DNA of 64,000 nucleotides from Axinella damicornis. Its lineage: Eukaryota > Porifera > Demospongiae > Axinellida > Axinellidae. A program made the position numbers and the translations under genes. The stretch covers positions 9,464,824 to 9,528,823 of the forward strand of contig OZ007511.1 in NCBI GenBank assembly GCA_963931865.1, read 5' to 3'. This document shows, piece by piece, positions 61,001 through 63,154 of the stretch (its first letter is position 1; each line of letters opens with the position of its first letter). The notes beneath the pieces are model-generated. The model was not told where the DNA came from. It saw nothing but the letters and a program-made list of their open reading frames with translations, and searched no databases.

Positions 61001-63154
61001 CCAACCAGTCTAGTAAGAGGTCCTTGTTGGACTCTTCGTGCCCAATTAGATAATTCCCTGGACTTGGAATATTCAAAGTTATCTTATGAGACCCACATGT
61101 ACCCTTTAACCAATAGAGGCCACGTCCAAGAACTACTACCATGATGAACCCTGACCTCCATCGTGAACCCTGACTACCATGATGAACCCTGACCTCCATC
61201 GTGAACCCTGACTACCATGGTGAACTCTGACCTTGACCAGCTGTGAGTCTCCCAGAATAGATCCAATAAATATCACTCCATTGTCGAGGTAGGCCAGACA
61301 AGACGGAGCCACAGTCTGTGAGGGTGGGACAAGAGTTGATATCAGAACGTAATTACCATGAAAAGACTGCAGGTACAGAAAATCCATAACGGGAAATTTG
61401 GGTTCAAGATCTAATATGCAGGCCAATTGTATTCCAGGGAAACACACGACTCTCAACAACAACATTTTCACACATAAACGTACACACAATATGTCTATCA
61501 CCAGGTAATTTACATGATCAGCAAGTGAGTACGTAAAAACATATGATCAGCATGTGATGGTCATAAGATCAATAGATGACTGGACAAAGATCACGATCTA
61601 TTGGTACAGTTGAATCAGTGCGAGCACGTTCTCTCATTCCCAGACTGTATACGACCCTGGTACACATACTCCACAGCTACATGTGGTACTTACATCTCCG
61701 AGGATTTCAATTTTCATGGAGGTGATCGCGACTACTTCTGTTTCCATGTTCTCCTCAGATTCAACATATAGCATCAGGAGACGACCATTGGCATCACCCA
61801 GGAGGTAGCGGGATCCATCCACTTGACCCACACAGGTGATAATGGACTCCTGGGAGAGGAGGGAGGAGGGAGGGAGGGAGGGAGGGAGGGAGGGAGGGAG
61901 GGAGGGAGGGAGGGAGGGAGGGAGGGAGGGAGGGAGGGAGGGAGGGAGGGAGGGAGGGAGGGAGGGGGGGAGGGAGGGAGGGAGGAGAGAGAGAGGCAAG
62001 GGGGGCAGAGGGAGGGAGGGAGGGAGGGAGGGAGGGAGGGAGGGAGGGAGGGAGGGAGGGAGGGAGGGAGGAAGGGAGAGGGAGGGAGGGAGGGAGGGAA
62101 GGAGGGGGAGAGAGAGGGGAGGGATGGAGGGAGGAAAGGAGGAAGGGAAGAGAGGGGAGGGGAAGCGAGAGAGAGGGAGGCTCAAGAACTGTCATTGGAC
62201 GCATCAGCAAGCCATCCTACATGTACTTGTAAGATCGTACAATATTAGGAACAACACCTACACCTGAATTCTGCAGTATGTGTAACTTAATTCATCTTCA
62301 TTGTGCTTCGTTCCCAGGCCCACACGCGAAACGCGGAAGTGGGCCTGGTGACACTTGGCAAAATTCCCGTATGTGCTGAGCTCAGCAGTCTTGATTTCGG
62401 GTAGGCGAATCACGTTCGTCCATTTCCAATTACTGCGTAGTAATTACATTCTTTACCCTGTGAAAAGTGTAGCTGTTTGATAAAACCGCTGTTCTAGCCT
62501 TCAAAACTCACCTCTGGTCGCTCCTTGGCAAGGACGTTCTACTTAGCCATCACCAACAGCTTCCTTCCGCGTGATTTCGAATGCATCCAAGTAAGGAATG
62601 TAATCGATTACGCAGTTATGCTGACTGTGCACATACGGGAATTTTGCCAAGTGTCACCAGGCCCTCTTCCGTGTTCCACGTGAGGGCCTGGGTACAAGGC
62701 TGGTGGATGGGGACCAAGCTATATATTGTACAGCTCCTTTATATGGAGCTCTGGCAATCTGCTCTTGGTATGGGGAGGGTTCCCTCACTGAGTTGCACTC
62801 ATGCATATGTGACAGCGCAATGAAGAGTTTATGACAGTGATGATGAGGGAGGGAGGGAGGGTGAAACAGGGGGAGAGCTCTTGTACACTGTAGGTAATAT
62901 CTCCTCTCAAAACACACACACACACACACGGGCACCTTGACGACAGGAGGGTCAATGGAGTGTTGCGTAGCCTTGTTGTAATAGCATAGAGTCTCGTACC
63001 CAATCACCATGACGCCCGCACAGGGGAGAGGGAGGGGGTGGAGGAGGGAGGCTTGTGGCTCTACACAATATGGCTTCCATGGCCCCTGCACGAACTTCTT
63101 GTCTCTCAGAGAGATTCCTGCTGTCTTCAGGTAACGACCACTATATATAGGCTC
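13141..63154 (-). CDS. DDB1: DDB1 orthologue, 25 exons, 5' end missing
   Basis: DDB1 is the adaptor of CUL4-RBX1 ubiquitin ligases: three beta-propellers (BPA, BPB, BPC) and a helical C-terminal domain link CUL4 to WD40 substrate receptors in the nucleus and cytoplasm. The spliced product here is about 962 residues, ending in SRLH and a TAA stop at 13141-13143. Signature stretches in order are [131 protein letters not shown] and [14 protein letters not shown]. All exon junctions keep the reading phase and no stop interrupts the frame. BPA is partial (its start is off the right edge); BPB, BPC and the helical domain look complete. Exon lists are in the two block entries. Identity is very confident from recalled family sequence; exact ends of a few exons (18, 19) are less certain. 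The gene is unusually long because of nested genes and transposons in its introns. Confidence 0.95.
13330..13352 (+). repeat. Poly-G tract, 23 nt
   Basis: An uninterrupted G run in the last DDB1 intron (13225-13400). It reads as poly-C in the DDB1 transcript. Confidence 0.9.
13614..13688. repeat. Tandem GTTGCTAGGCAA motif array (RFX-like)
   Basis: About five imperfect copies of a 14-15 bp unit, ggttgctaggcaatg, lie in DDB1 intron 23 (13525-14081). The unit matches the palindromic RFX/X-box type of site (GTTGCY..GGCAAC). Function as an enhancer is inference; it could simply be a minisatellite. Confidence 0.6.
14396..14777. mobile_element. Mutator-like element, copy in inverted orientation
   Basis: Ends in CTGGGAACGAGGCTA and is a diverged reverse complement of the 14783-15181 element, including the inner segments TACCAGGTAACACACCACA and GACTGTCATACTCACCGAGC. 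The left end (TAGGGATTCCCAGGC) is degraded and no target duplication was seen. Confidence 0.65.
14783..15181. mobile_element. Mutator-like non-autonomous element, 399 bp
   Basis: Ends TAGCCTCGTACCCAG and CTGGGAACGAGGCTA, with TIRs of roughly 100 bp (CACGCCCAGCTTTTCGTCGC). A perfect 9-bp duplication gctaatgta flanks it (14774-14782 and 15182-15190). The left duplication uses the last bases of the neighbouring copy, so this copy inserted later, at that copy's edge. It lies in DDB1 intron 22 (14185-15617). Confidence 0.8.
16641..17060 (+). repeat. (GGGA)n polypurine tract at a DDB1 acceptor
   Basis: About 420 bp of GGGA-type repeat on the plus strand, hence TCCC in the DDB1 transcript. It runs directly up to the AG acceptor of exon 21 (exon begins at 16640) and fills most of intron 20 (16641-17197). 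Proline/serine-rich open frames here are artefacts of the repeat. Confidence 0.9.
17590..17870 (+). repeat. Degenerate CTCC/TACCTCC repeat
   Basis: Pyrimidine-rich low-complexity sequence in DDB1 intron 18 (17411-18357). In the transcript it is purine-rich, unlike most tracts in this gene. Confidence 0.75.
18495..18735. repeat. GATA-rich minisatellite, ~24-bp units
   Basis: Repeats around agacagatagataggtacg occupy most of DDB1 intron 17 (18479-18795). They abut neither splice site exactly. Confidence 0.8.
19021..19245. mobile_element. 225-bp inverted-repeat element with DR1-like motifs
   Basis: Arms GGGCTCAGTGGAAAAAGGGG ... CCCCTTTTTCCACTGAGCCC form TIRs of ~65 bp. Each arm contains AAAGGTCAAAGGTCA or its complement, i.e. 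two AGGTCA half-sites spaced by one base (a DR1 nuclear-receptor element). Located in DDB1 intron 16. Confidence 0.7.
19258..20258. mobile_element. 1.0-kb TIR element containing a nested second element
   Basis: The outer ends CAGGGTTTCATACAGG and CCTGTATGAAACCCTG are perfect inverted repeats with gcaca on both sides (19253-19257, 20259-20263). G-rich runs lie inside both ends. A second element (19496-20020) sits within it. Confidence 0.7.
19496..20020. mobile_element. hAT-like inner element, 525 bp
   Basis: Starts CAGTGGCGGATCTAG and ends AAATCCGCCACTG, a terminus very common among hAT-type elements in animals. aagag is present on both sides. The interior shows no transposase. Confidence 0.65.
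21192..22687 (-). pseudogene. F-box-like/LRR-like family, copy A (broken)
   Basis: The minus strand carries, in order, the family N terminus ([40 protein letters not shown]), the middle LRR-like part ([28 protein letters not shown]) and the C-terminal block (HLYFQN ... [14 protein letters not shown]). It is broken by an extra A in the first codons (compared with copy E), a palindromic MITE at 22209-22282 with frame loss beyond it, an in-frame TGA after ETSMLW near 21995, and a frameshift near 21545-21570. It faces copy B head to head across 23 kb. Confidence 0.75.
22209..22282. mobile_element. Palindromic Mutator-like MITE, 74 bp
   Basis: Ends TAGCCTCGTTCCCAGGC and GCCTGGGAACGAGGCTA, forming one long hairpin. 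A perfect 9-bp duplication tctttaaag flanks it (22200-22208, 22283-22291). It interrupts family copy A. Confidence 0.85.
23156..23359 (+). CDS. Short basic Arg-rich ORF, uncertain
   Basis: An open frame of ~67 codons dense in Arg ([29 protein letters not shown]). The composition resembles the basic linker segments found next to some eukaryotic transposon proteins. A comparable basic segment is at 45840-45970. It could be 5' untranslated sequence of copy B, whose start codon is 117 bp downstream. No function is assigned. Confidence 0.2.
   Translation: MSCTKIMEESVSDRRRRLTRQRVQRHRGRTDGARRETARAADRKRLGRQNEVDVRVHRESLSLVVMF
23476..24819 (+). CDS. F-box-like/LRR-like family protein, copy B (intact, 447 aa)
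   Basis: A single-exon intact ORF. Residues ~7-72 form the conserved N-terminal module: ELALLP at 27-32, then [19 protein letters not shown] and a Trp at 66 (ELIWKEIG). The pattern of a short helix, a Leu/Pro turn, a hydrophobic helix and a terminal I/LW resembles an F-box, but this is inference. Residues ~130-400 contain irregular leucine-rich segments ([35 protein letters not shown]). The C terminus carries the family block [10 protein letters not shown] ... HPNFHVQNF. No signal peptide or membrane segment is evident. A possible AATAAA lies at 25142. It sits antisense to DDB1 inside its giant intron. Family function is unknown; substrate binding in a ubiquitin ligase would fit an F-box/LRR architecture but is not shown. 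Confidence 0.75.
   Translation: MEKNPQSLQDGCVLYLLTHTDDIPPHELALLPRHLRSILLHLAPPVYLYYLEQTAVANQINTELIWKEIGEHCQAWPLYRSLHAESYEYRDCLITSIWDQLLGGKWRTASQKPLGLQTDWRIGFTIRSSNSAFNHCLADSEIEAVSYLLTFGALPKVLEVLTTHVLLCRLWRNKPLLQQFLQLCRPSRVKLWGRISIEFVLKGLAQSPQPELQELELYFTPSAVLSAIARHFTQYDGFSLKKLFINLSKDDKVSESREVFSPLVLIIKSQRELQTLALAQMENCNSIDDKISAKVAPILADLLQRPKFQNLTLISLKYIPLHVVLTIIEGFVLAQPKDELHLSFESVGIFHYKVDSQDSRKPPSVDPREAKLTGPKKHLYFRNMVIPRALVEWLCSMEYICLNTLYFHTHEQHAPKIRTCFQSHPNFHVQNFKFSEFSSARVPLAGW
24891..24979. mobile_element. Palindromic MITE, TAGTCTCG type, 89 bp
   Basis: Ends TAGTCTCGCCCC and GCCGAGACTA, with inner arms CAAACCAACCCCAGC / GCTGGGGTTGGTTTG. A perfect 9-bp duplication gtgtgcacc flanks it (24882-24890, 24980-24988). 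Same type as the inner element at 2094-2204. Confidence 0.85.
25058..25103. mobile_element. Minimal palindromic MITE, 46 bp
   Basis: Consists of little more than the two arms TAGCCTCGTTCCCAGGCCCG and complement. A 10-bp duplication catcctgctg flanks it (25048-25057, 25104-25113). Confidence 0.85.
25190..25445 (+). repeat. 33-bp minisatellite fused in frame to copy C
   Basis: About seven to eight copies of a unit containing gtgaagctcagtatccaaga. 33 bp is 11 codons ([11 protein letters not shown]), so the array stays open in frame and runs straight into the family sequence of copy C. Confidence 0.85.
25221..26327 (+). CDS. F-box-like/LRR-like family, copy C with repeat-derived N terminus (368 aa)
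   Basis: Residues ~1-75 are 11-residue repeats ([11 protein letters not shown] type) translated from the minisatellite. From ~residue 76 the sequence is the family's middle and C-terminal part: [62 protein letters not shown], and the C-terminal block [18 protein letters not shown] ... [14 protein letters not shown]. The F-box-like N-terminal module is absent. The long uninterrupted frame from repeat into family sequence suggests either a chimeric gene or a decayed 5' end that happens to be open. It lies 400 bp downstream of copy B on the same strand, probably from a tandem duplication. Confidence 0.55.
   Translation: MKLNPRRVYTVAVKLSIREYTTVVKLSIQEYTTVVKLSIKEYTTVVKLSIKEYTTDVKLSIQEYTTIEMLSIQEHGALPKILDLKVRYFQDCWLWHQRNTGVLEQLLQKSKVKIIKIDFSGGRADIGKFILRKVIQSEDPVLESLELPKLNVLHVLAPLFSGPEGYSGLKDLQAELSSEAATAAVKYPLFASIVAHQTALESLDLSQLGQFPKDTEGERFISALTSLLGQPQFKTLRLCWCEGLPLASLQAIVEAFKSSSPQSEQHLTLVSMTVVVLSRWQSLLNSKHRTKPHLTVSAEHAAAYGPRKHLCFQYSHIPCAFFKWFCSMEHIQLNTLEFLRCRSDSSKCTIREHFEQHTNFNVQYVRCS
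26804..27010 (+). other. Two similar candidate first exons in a duplicated segment
   Basis: Two stretches each begin with agcaATGGCG and end at a GTGAGT donor: 26804-26851 ([10 protein letters not shown]...) and about 26964-27010 ([10 protein letters not shown]...). Sequence after the donors is also related (GTGAGTTTC ... CAGTG..GATCACGGC). No downstream exon was found, so these may be duplicated promoter/first-exon units or chance. Confidence 0.3.
27351..28094. repeat. Satellite array, six copies of a 124-bp unit
   Basis: Units start at 27351, 27475, 27599, 27723, 27847 and 27971 and are nearly identical (AGCCCATCATGTGCACATGA ... GGTTCCAAGTTTAG). The unit has no stop in one minus frame, which makes spurious ORFs of ~85 codons. 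Confidence 0.9.
28633..30318 (-). CDS. Death effector domain (DED) protein, 561 aa
   Basis: An intact single-exon ORF. Residues ~15-95 match a [20 protein letters not shown] (helix 1-2), [17 protein letters not shown] (the hydrophobic patch and LEKKG turn typical of caspase-8/FADD-type DEDs), YLLDRLLQI and the charge motif REDL at 84-87. The last-helices pattern recurs twice more: [12 protein letters not shown] (110-121) and [13 protein letters not shown] (143-155). The remaining ~400 residues are helical-looking and unrecognised, with a hydrophobic stretch near 465-482 ([15 protein letters not shown]) that might be buried or membrane-associated. DEDs mediate homotypic assembly in apoptosis and inflammation signalling in animals; a role for this protein is inferred only from the domain. 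It lies on the same strand as DDB1, within its intron. A possible ATTAAA polyadenylation signal is at 28592-28597. Confidence 0.8.
   Translation of the reverse strand: MMSSLTKTGGESNPELYHFRCNLLKVSQRLRDEEVKELAYICPEIKYTGGISKGHDLFLELEKKGLVNPGNYDYLLDRLLQIAREDLATFLIERVLHSPHTAYGVSNVMLDRLLKTGRDDVTLHFMEWMWKSSRATSEFCAHLNDRLISSGREDLAMQLIGRTSCFYLPRRFQSDQQTLQIVCRAKQSMCTELTTALSMLSIPNSPINVQLNSVLTKYYLDVKESASMDPGAMYVHWSDLPVCNLKATGSIEEVLSNTLESTFSFADAFREVVVAVNGVESRDLGKIQRLVNTCNSTIDHFNNAHARTGWNSSEREVVLHIRSVRKFPGAIHVQRACKSISSICEGILCRRTIEGVEAATNDKLFTIESVIYAMWYSVPMLHWMRTIIQLAASSILDLTKYWDTIIKVAANHMEPIVRYHDELSQIIGQDAMRNVDSILQIQKQEVGTPTSTATHILNSFDHERFMGVFWYAFLLQLVVLACDRSSNPCELASKMGERHCRFYVDRRRDVMESSMATACSTMTAIHREVENFKEEVIQKCPKSSAEKSLLNGLLPPVTKVD
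30640..30670 (+). repeat. T-run plus poly-G tract, 31 G
   Basis: About twelve T are followed by 31 uninterrupted G. It borders a remnant of the CAGGGAACGAGGCTA MITE end. Confidence 0.9.
30688..31269. mobile_element. ~580-bp TIR element
   Basis: Ends CTTAAGGTTACGGGATC and GATCCCGTAACCTTAAG are perfect inverted repeats. An outer imperfect inverted repeat (CAGGGAACGAGGCTA / TTCCCTGCC ... TAGCCTC) surrounds it. An open frame at 30798-31091 inside has no recognised match. Confidence 0.55.
32777..34583. mobile_element. 1.8-kb long-TIR transposon inside copy E
   Basis: Perfect 6-bp duplication TGGAAG at 32771-32776 and 34584-34589. The ends TGCGGTGGCCCTGGAGG and complement extend into TIRs of ~480 bp each (to about 33253 and from about 34098). 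The subterminal parts are built of short repeats around AATACCTAATACCCAATGCG. The ~840-bp centre has only short frames and a poly-G run (33569-33592), so the element is probably non-autonomous. Superfamily not assigned. Confidence 0.85.
34601..34698. mobile_element. Palindromic Mutator-like MITE, 98 bp
   Basis: Ends TAGCCTCGTTCCCAGGC and complement; inner hairpin arms CAGACTTTATCTCGCAGCC. A perfect 9-bp duplication ttcatgagc is at 34592-34600 and 34699-34707. It interrupts family copy E just downstream of the 1.8-kb element. Confidence 0.85.
35044..36499. other. Intergenic, with one short inverted-repeat element
   Basis: No gene seen. At about 36055-36225 a ~170-bp hairpin-like element has arms around AAGACCCATTACATCCCACG and its diverged complement (TAACGGGTCTTACATCCCGC). 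Confidence 0.45.
36500..37876 (+). pseudogene. F-box-like/LRR-like family, copy G (two frameshifts)
   Basis: Intact from [20 protein letters not shown] through [26 protein letters not shown] and the LRR-like part ([21 protein letters not shown]) for 316 codons, then a stop at 37448-37450. The family sequence continues in another frame ([34 protein letters not shown]), and after ~37575 in a third ([27 protein letters not shown], stop at 37876). Two single-base errors in the sequence would have the same effect, so status as a pseudogene depends on read accuracy. Confidence 0.65.
38781..39416. mobile_element. ~636-bp element with GGATGCTGG TIRs
   Basis: Arms GGATGCTGGAAAACCCGGAA ... TTCCGGGTTTTCCAGCATCC extend to ~50 bp (GGAACGGAACCGGAAGTA). 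A 10-bp duplication tccattgtca flanks it (38771-38780, 39417-39426), again Mutator-like. No transposase. Confidence 0.75.
39967..41292 (-). CDS. F-box-like/LRR-like family protein, copy H (intact, 441 aa)
   Basis: An intact single-exon ORF, the most diverged full-length copy. The N-terminal module is at ~28-92: [51 protein letters not shown] second Met at residue 15 is also a possible start. The middle and C-terminal parts have leucine-rich segments ([51 protein letters not shown]) and a shortened C-terminal block ([19 protein letters not shown]). No HPNFHVQNF motif is present. Same strand as DDB1 in its intron. Function unknown, as for copy B. Confidence 0.75.
   Translation of the reverse strand: MTLNLSVLADSTPAMAVVQGQDHVEHSPLCLRDLCLLYLVSHVKEYPLQELALLPEPLRLDLLRSVAPVHLCLLDHTKVASSINTACIWEEISETGMLPWCNLDFPGDSMGESFIRYTTELLFTRAFDCSSTHNPILYYETVFGIHKERLDTGVGPHLLYFVQNPSADYFIPRCSPPVSEMDITRYLVSANAHPTCLQVCTNSLINSALWQERDSGVLAVFLSKIERIIVHCTDRHSTILPSYFLLKSVIENPDSELKCLEIEDVVSLLVPTIAPLFSASNAFNSLRVLSIAFKWGGEMGWNVGTSLATVIHTQLHSLESLAVGRFFCDSESEMKDLYMSLAEVMVQPHCKKLKLFEVVGLPSEAVEILATAYTKSLSKNLTLMFDKVAVSTTTRCGSECWDLLCIHSGGNWMKKLRFIRANIPAKLIKQFWFPHVRTYKK
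41300..42515. other. Intronic spacer, nothing recognised
   Basis: No exon chain, RNA or clear element was seen between copy H and the 37-bp satellite. Confidence 0.35.
42516..43672. repeat. 37-bp satellite, 31 copies
   Basis: The unit contains GATCAGTGTACTGCTATGAT then GGCGGATAATTGATCAA. Copies differ at only a few positions (ataatt/ttaatt, atcaag/atcagg, gatggcgg/gatagcgg). The unit carries a near-palindrome TTGATCAAGATCA and an ATGATGGCGG motif resembling a YY1 site. There are no spacers, so it is not a CRISPR array. Confidence 0.95.
43930..44235. repeat. Cluster of TATTGCAGTAC palindromes plus a MITE
   Basis: Perfect hairpin CATATTGCAGTAC / GTACTGCAATATG at ~43938-43966, a second diverged copy at ~44018-44045 and a weaker one near 44170. 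A short TAGCCTCGTTCCCAGGC palindrome lies at 44100-44139 with diverged flanks. Confidence 0.65.
45045..63154 (-). CDS. DDB1: DDB1 exons 1-15 of this window (BPA part, BPB, start of BPC)
   Basis: Exons in transcript order (minus strand): e1 62936-63154 ([21 protein letters not shown]), e2 61694-61849 ([16 protein letters not shown]), e3 61232-61315 ([18 protein letters not shown]), e4 60249-60365 ([19 protein letters not shown]), e5 59172-59274 ([19 protein letters not shown]), e6 55080-55267 ([14 protein letters not shown]), e7 54648-54700 ([17 protein letters not shown]), e8 54115-54240 ([19 protein letters not shown]), e9 53747-53910 ([15 protein letters not shown]), e10 53066-53173 ([18 protein letters not shown]), e11 52371-52531 ([17 protein letters not shown]), e12 51934-51980 ([15 protein letters not shown]), e13 50328-50423 ([18 protein letters not shown]), e14 46049-46153 ([16 protein letters not shown]) and e15 45045-45172 ([17 protein letters not shown]). 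All junctions are GT-AG. Phases chain correctly: e5 ends with 1 nt, e7 with 2, e8 with 2, e9 with 1, e10 with 1, e12-e14 with 2, e15 with 1. The small exons 7 and 12 are easily missed by ORF-based methods. Confidence 0.9.
45173..46048 (-). other. DDB1 intron 14, with short basic ORF on the plus strand
   Basis: The intron contains a CTGT run (~45488-45512) and, at about 45840-45970 on the plus strand, an open segment rich in basic residues and Gln ([17 protein letters not shown]). That composition is like linker regions of some transposon proteins; no identification is possible. Confidence 0.35.
46445..47235 (+). mobile_element. Decayed Ty3/gypsy retrotransposon fragment (reverse transcriptase region)
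   Basis: Across several frames the plus strand gives [16 protein letters not shown], then [29 protein letters not shown], a degraded YxDDV box ([10 protein letters not shown] near 46915-46945) and [16 protein letters not shown] ... FLGLANY. This is the expected order for a Ty3/gypsy polymerase. Multiple frameshifts, stops and internal deletions are present, and no LTRs were found. It lies in DDB1 intron 13 (46154-50327). Confidence 0.75.
47824..49052 (+). CDS. Unrecognised spliced gene nested in DDB1 intron 13
   Basis: Two exons join cleanly: 48530-48700 ([39 protein letters not shown]) and 48765-49052 ([38 protein letters not shown]; stop TGA at 49050). The junction has a GTGAGT donor and a CTTAATAG acceptor in phase 0. 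A likely upstream exon, 48168-48376, is Ser/Pro-rich ([17 protein letters not shown]), but its phase does not match the next exon. Further upstream, 47824-48060 contains a Met-started coiled-coil-like segment ([33 protein letters not shown]) broken by an indel. It could be a retroelement gag-like gene or a genuine host gene. I recognise no family. Confidence 0.4.
49283..49535. repeat. ~30-bp minisatellite (GCTGCTGCTC...GCGTCCGCTTC)
   Basis: About eight imperfect copies around ctgctgctccccgattgcat. It produces a repetitive minus-strand frame that is unlikely to be a gene. Confidence 0.8.
51351..51497. mobile_element. 147-bp hAT-like MITE
   Basis: Ends CAGCGTTTCCCATAAAGGGG and GGGGGAAACACTG; the CAGTGTTTCCC terminus is typical of hAT-derived MITEs. 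Lies in DDB1 intron 12. Confidence 0.55.
51538..51910. mobile_element. ~373-bp CG-rich TIR element beside exon 12
   Basis: Ends CCCGAGTAAAAACGATCGCG and CGCGACCCTTTTTACTCGGG are near-perfect inverted repeats. The element is rich in CpG and TCGCG motifs. Its end is ~23 bp from the donor of DDB1 exon 12 (51934). Confidence 0.65.
52545..52765 (+). repeat. (GGA)n polypurine tract before DDB1 exon 11
   Basis: GGA/GAGGA repeats on the plus strand read TCC/TCCTC in the transcript and end about 13 nt before the acceptor of exon 11. Ser/Pro-rich frames here are spurious. The same intron also has a 19-nt poly-C run on the plus strand (52948-52966). Confidence 0.85.
53913..53935 (+). repeat. Poly-G tract forming the exon 9 polypyrimidine tract
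   Basis: 23 G on the plus strand are 23 C in the DDB1 transcript, followed immediately by the AG acceptor (53911-53912) of exon 9. Confidence 0.9.
54245..54540 (+). repeat. (GGAGA)n polypurine tract before DDB1 exon 8
   Basis: About 300 bp of GGAGAGGA-type repeat in intron 7, reading as polypyrimidine in the transcript and ending a few bases before the acceptor of exon 8 (54240). Confidence 0.85.
54990..55079 (+). repeat. (CA)n microsatellite abutting the DDB1 exon 6 donor
   Basis: About 45 CA units end exactly at exon 6 (55080). In the transcript the exon ends CAG and the intron begins with the TG array itself (GTGTGTGTG...), so the donor site is the first repeat unit. Confidence 0.9.
56404..56700 (+). 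CDS. Unrecognised short ORF in DDB1 intron 5
   Basis: 98 codons with a varied, protein-like composition ([38 protein letters not shown]). No splice partner or family is recognised, and it may be chance. Confidence 0.2.
   Translation: MLNFLAKNKIAELELDLVNSVKIVIKGIIIKGTTEAFYDSLVLGKFICCLAREKRLIPLFGELNCSFLNGYTVYPQKLPSCPAPCDSAPPPPESLLDS
56820..57335. repeat. Degenerate ~200-bp tandem repeat, about three copies
   Basis: Each copy contains GGCCCTCACTGCTACCTGC, GCTTCCAGC, TTAGTATCAGGTGG and TTTCATCCAAGTGA in the same order. It lies directly upstream of the UbiA-like pseudogene. Confidence 0.7.
57430..58264 (+). pseudogene. UbiA-type prenyltransferase-like pseudogene, antisense in DDB1 intron 5
   Basis: UbiA enzymes are multi-pass membrane prenyltransferases (or terpene cyclases) using two Asp-rich motifs. 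Here the first motif region reads [20 protein letters not shown] (from ~57582) and the second [15 protein letters not shown] (from ~57959). Hydrophobic segments surround both ([56 protein letters not shown]). An N-terminal part [20 protein letters not shown] is in another frame around 57430-57510. Damage: a frameshift near 57500-57525, a second near 57850-57880, and an in-frame TGA at 57956-57958 where Arg is expected before DVEGD. The motif wording matches my memory of fungal-type UbiA proteins rather than animal COQ2, COX10 or UBIAD1. Horizontal origin is inference. Confidence 0.75.
58395..58575. repeat. ~27-bp minisatellite (GGCGGAGTGAATGGGAAG)
   Basis: About six to seven imperfect copies around gggcggagtgaatgggaag follow the pseudogene. 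Confidence 0.75.
59041..59061 (+). repeat. Poly-G tract, 21 nt
   Basis: An uninterrupted G run in DDB1 intron 5, poly-C in the transcript. Confidence 0.9.
59480..60165 (+). repeat. (TCCC)n low-complexity tract in DDB1 intron 4
   Basis: About 690 bp of CTCCCTCC-type repeat on the plus strand, so GGGA-rich in the DDB1 transcript, the opposite orientation to most tracts in the gene. It fills intron 4 between exons 4 and 5. Frames through it are artefacts. Confidence 0.9.
60560..60996. mobile_element. Mutator-like element, ~437 bp, in DDB1 intron 3
   Basis: Left end TACATGTAGCCTCGTTGCC, right end CCTGGGAACGAAGTTA; inner arms GTCTTCGGTTTGCATTGACA and TGTCAATGCAAACCGAAGA. tcgtccaac is present on both sides (60551-60559, 60997-61005), a 9-bp duplication. 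Confidence 0.7.
61860..62185 (+). repeat. (GGGA)n polypurine tract before DDB1 exon 2
   Basis: About 325 bp of GGGA repeat, TCCC in the transcript, ending about ten bases before the AG acceptor of exon 2 (exon begins 61849). Long Pro/Ser or Gly/Glu/Arg frames here are spurious. Confidence 0.9.
62302..62702. mobile_element. Mutator-like element, ~400 bp, in DDB1 intron 1
   Basis: Arms GCTTCGTTCCCAGGCCCAC and GAGGGCCTGGGTACAAGGCT continue inward through GGTGACACTTGGCAAAATTC and its complement CCAAGTGTCACC. It has the same general ends as the TAGCCTCGTTCCCAGGC family. The target duplication was not resolved. Confidence 0.6.
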
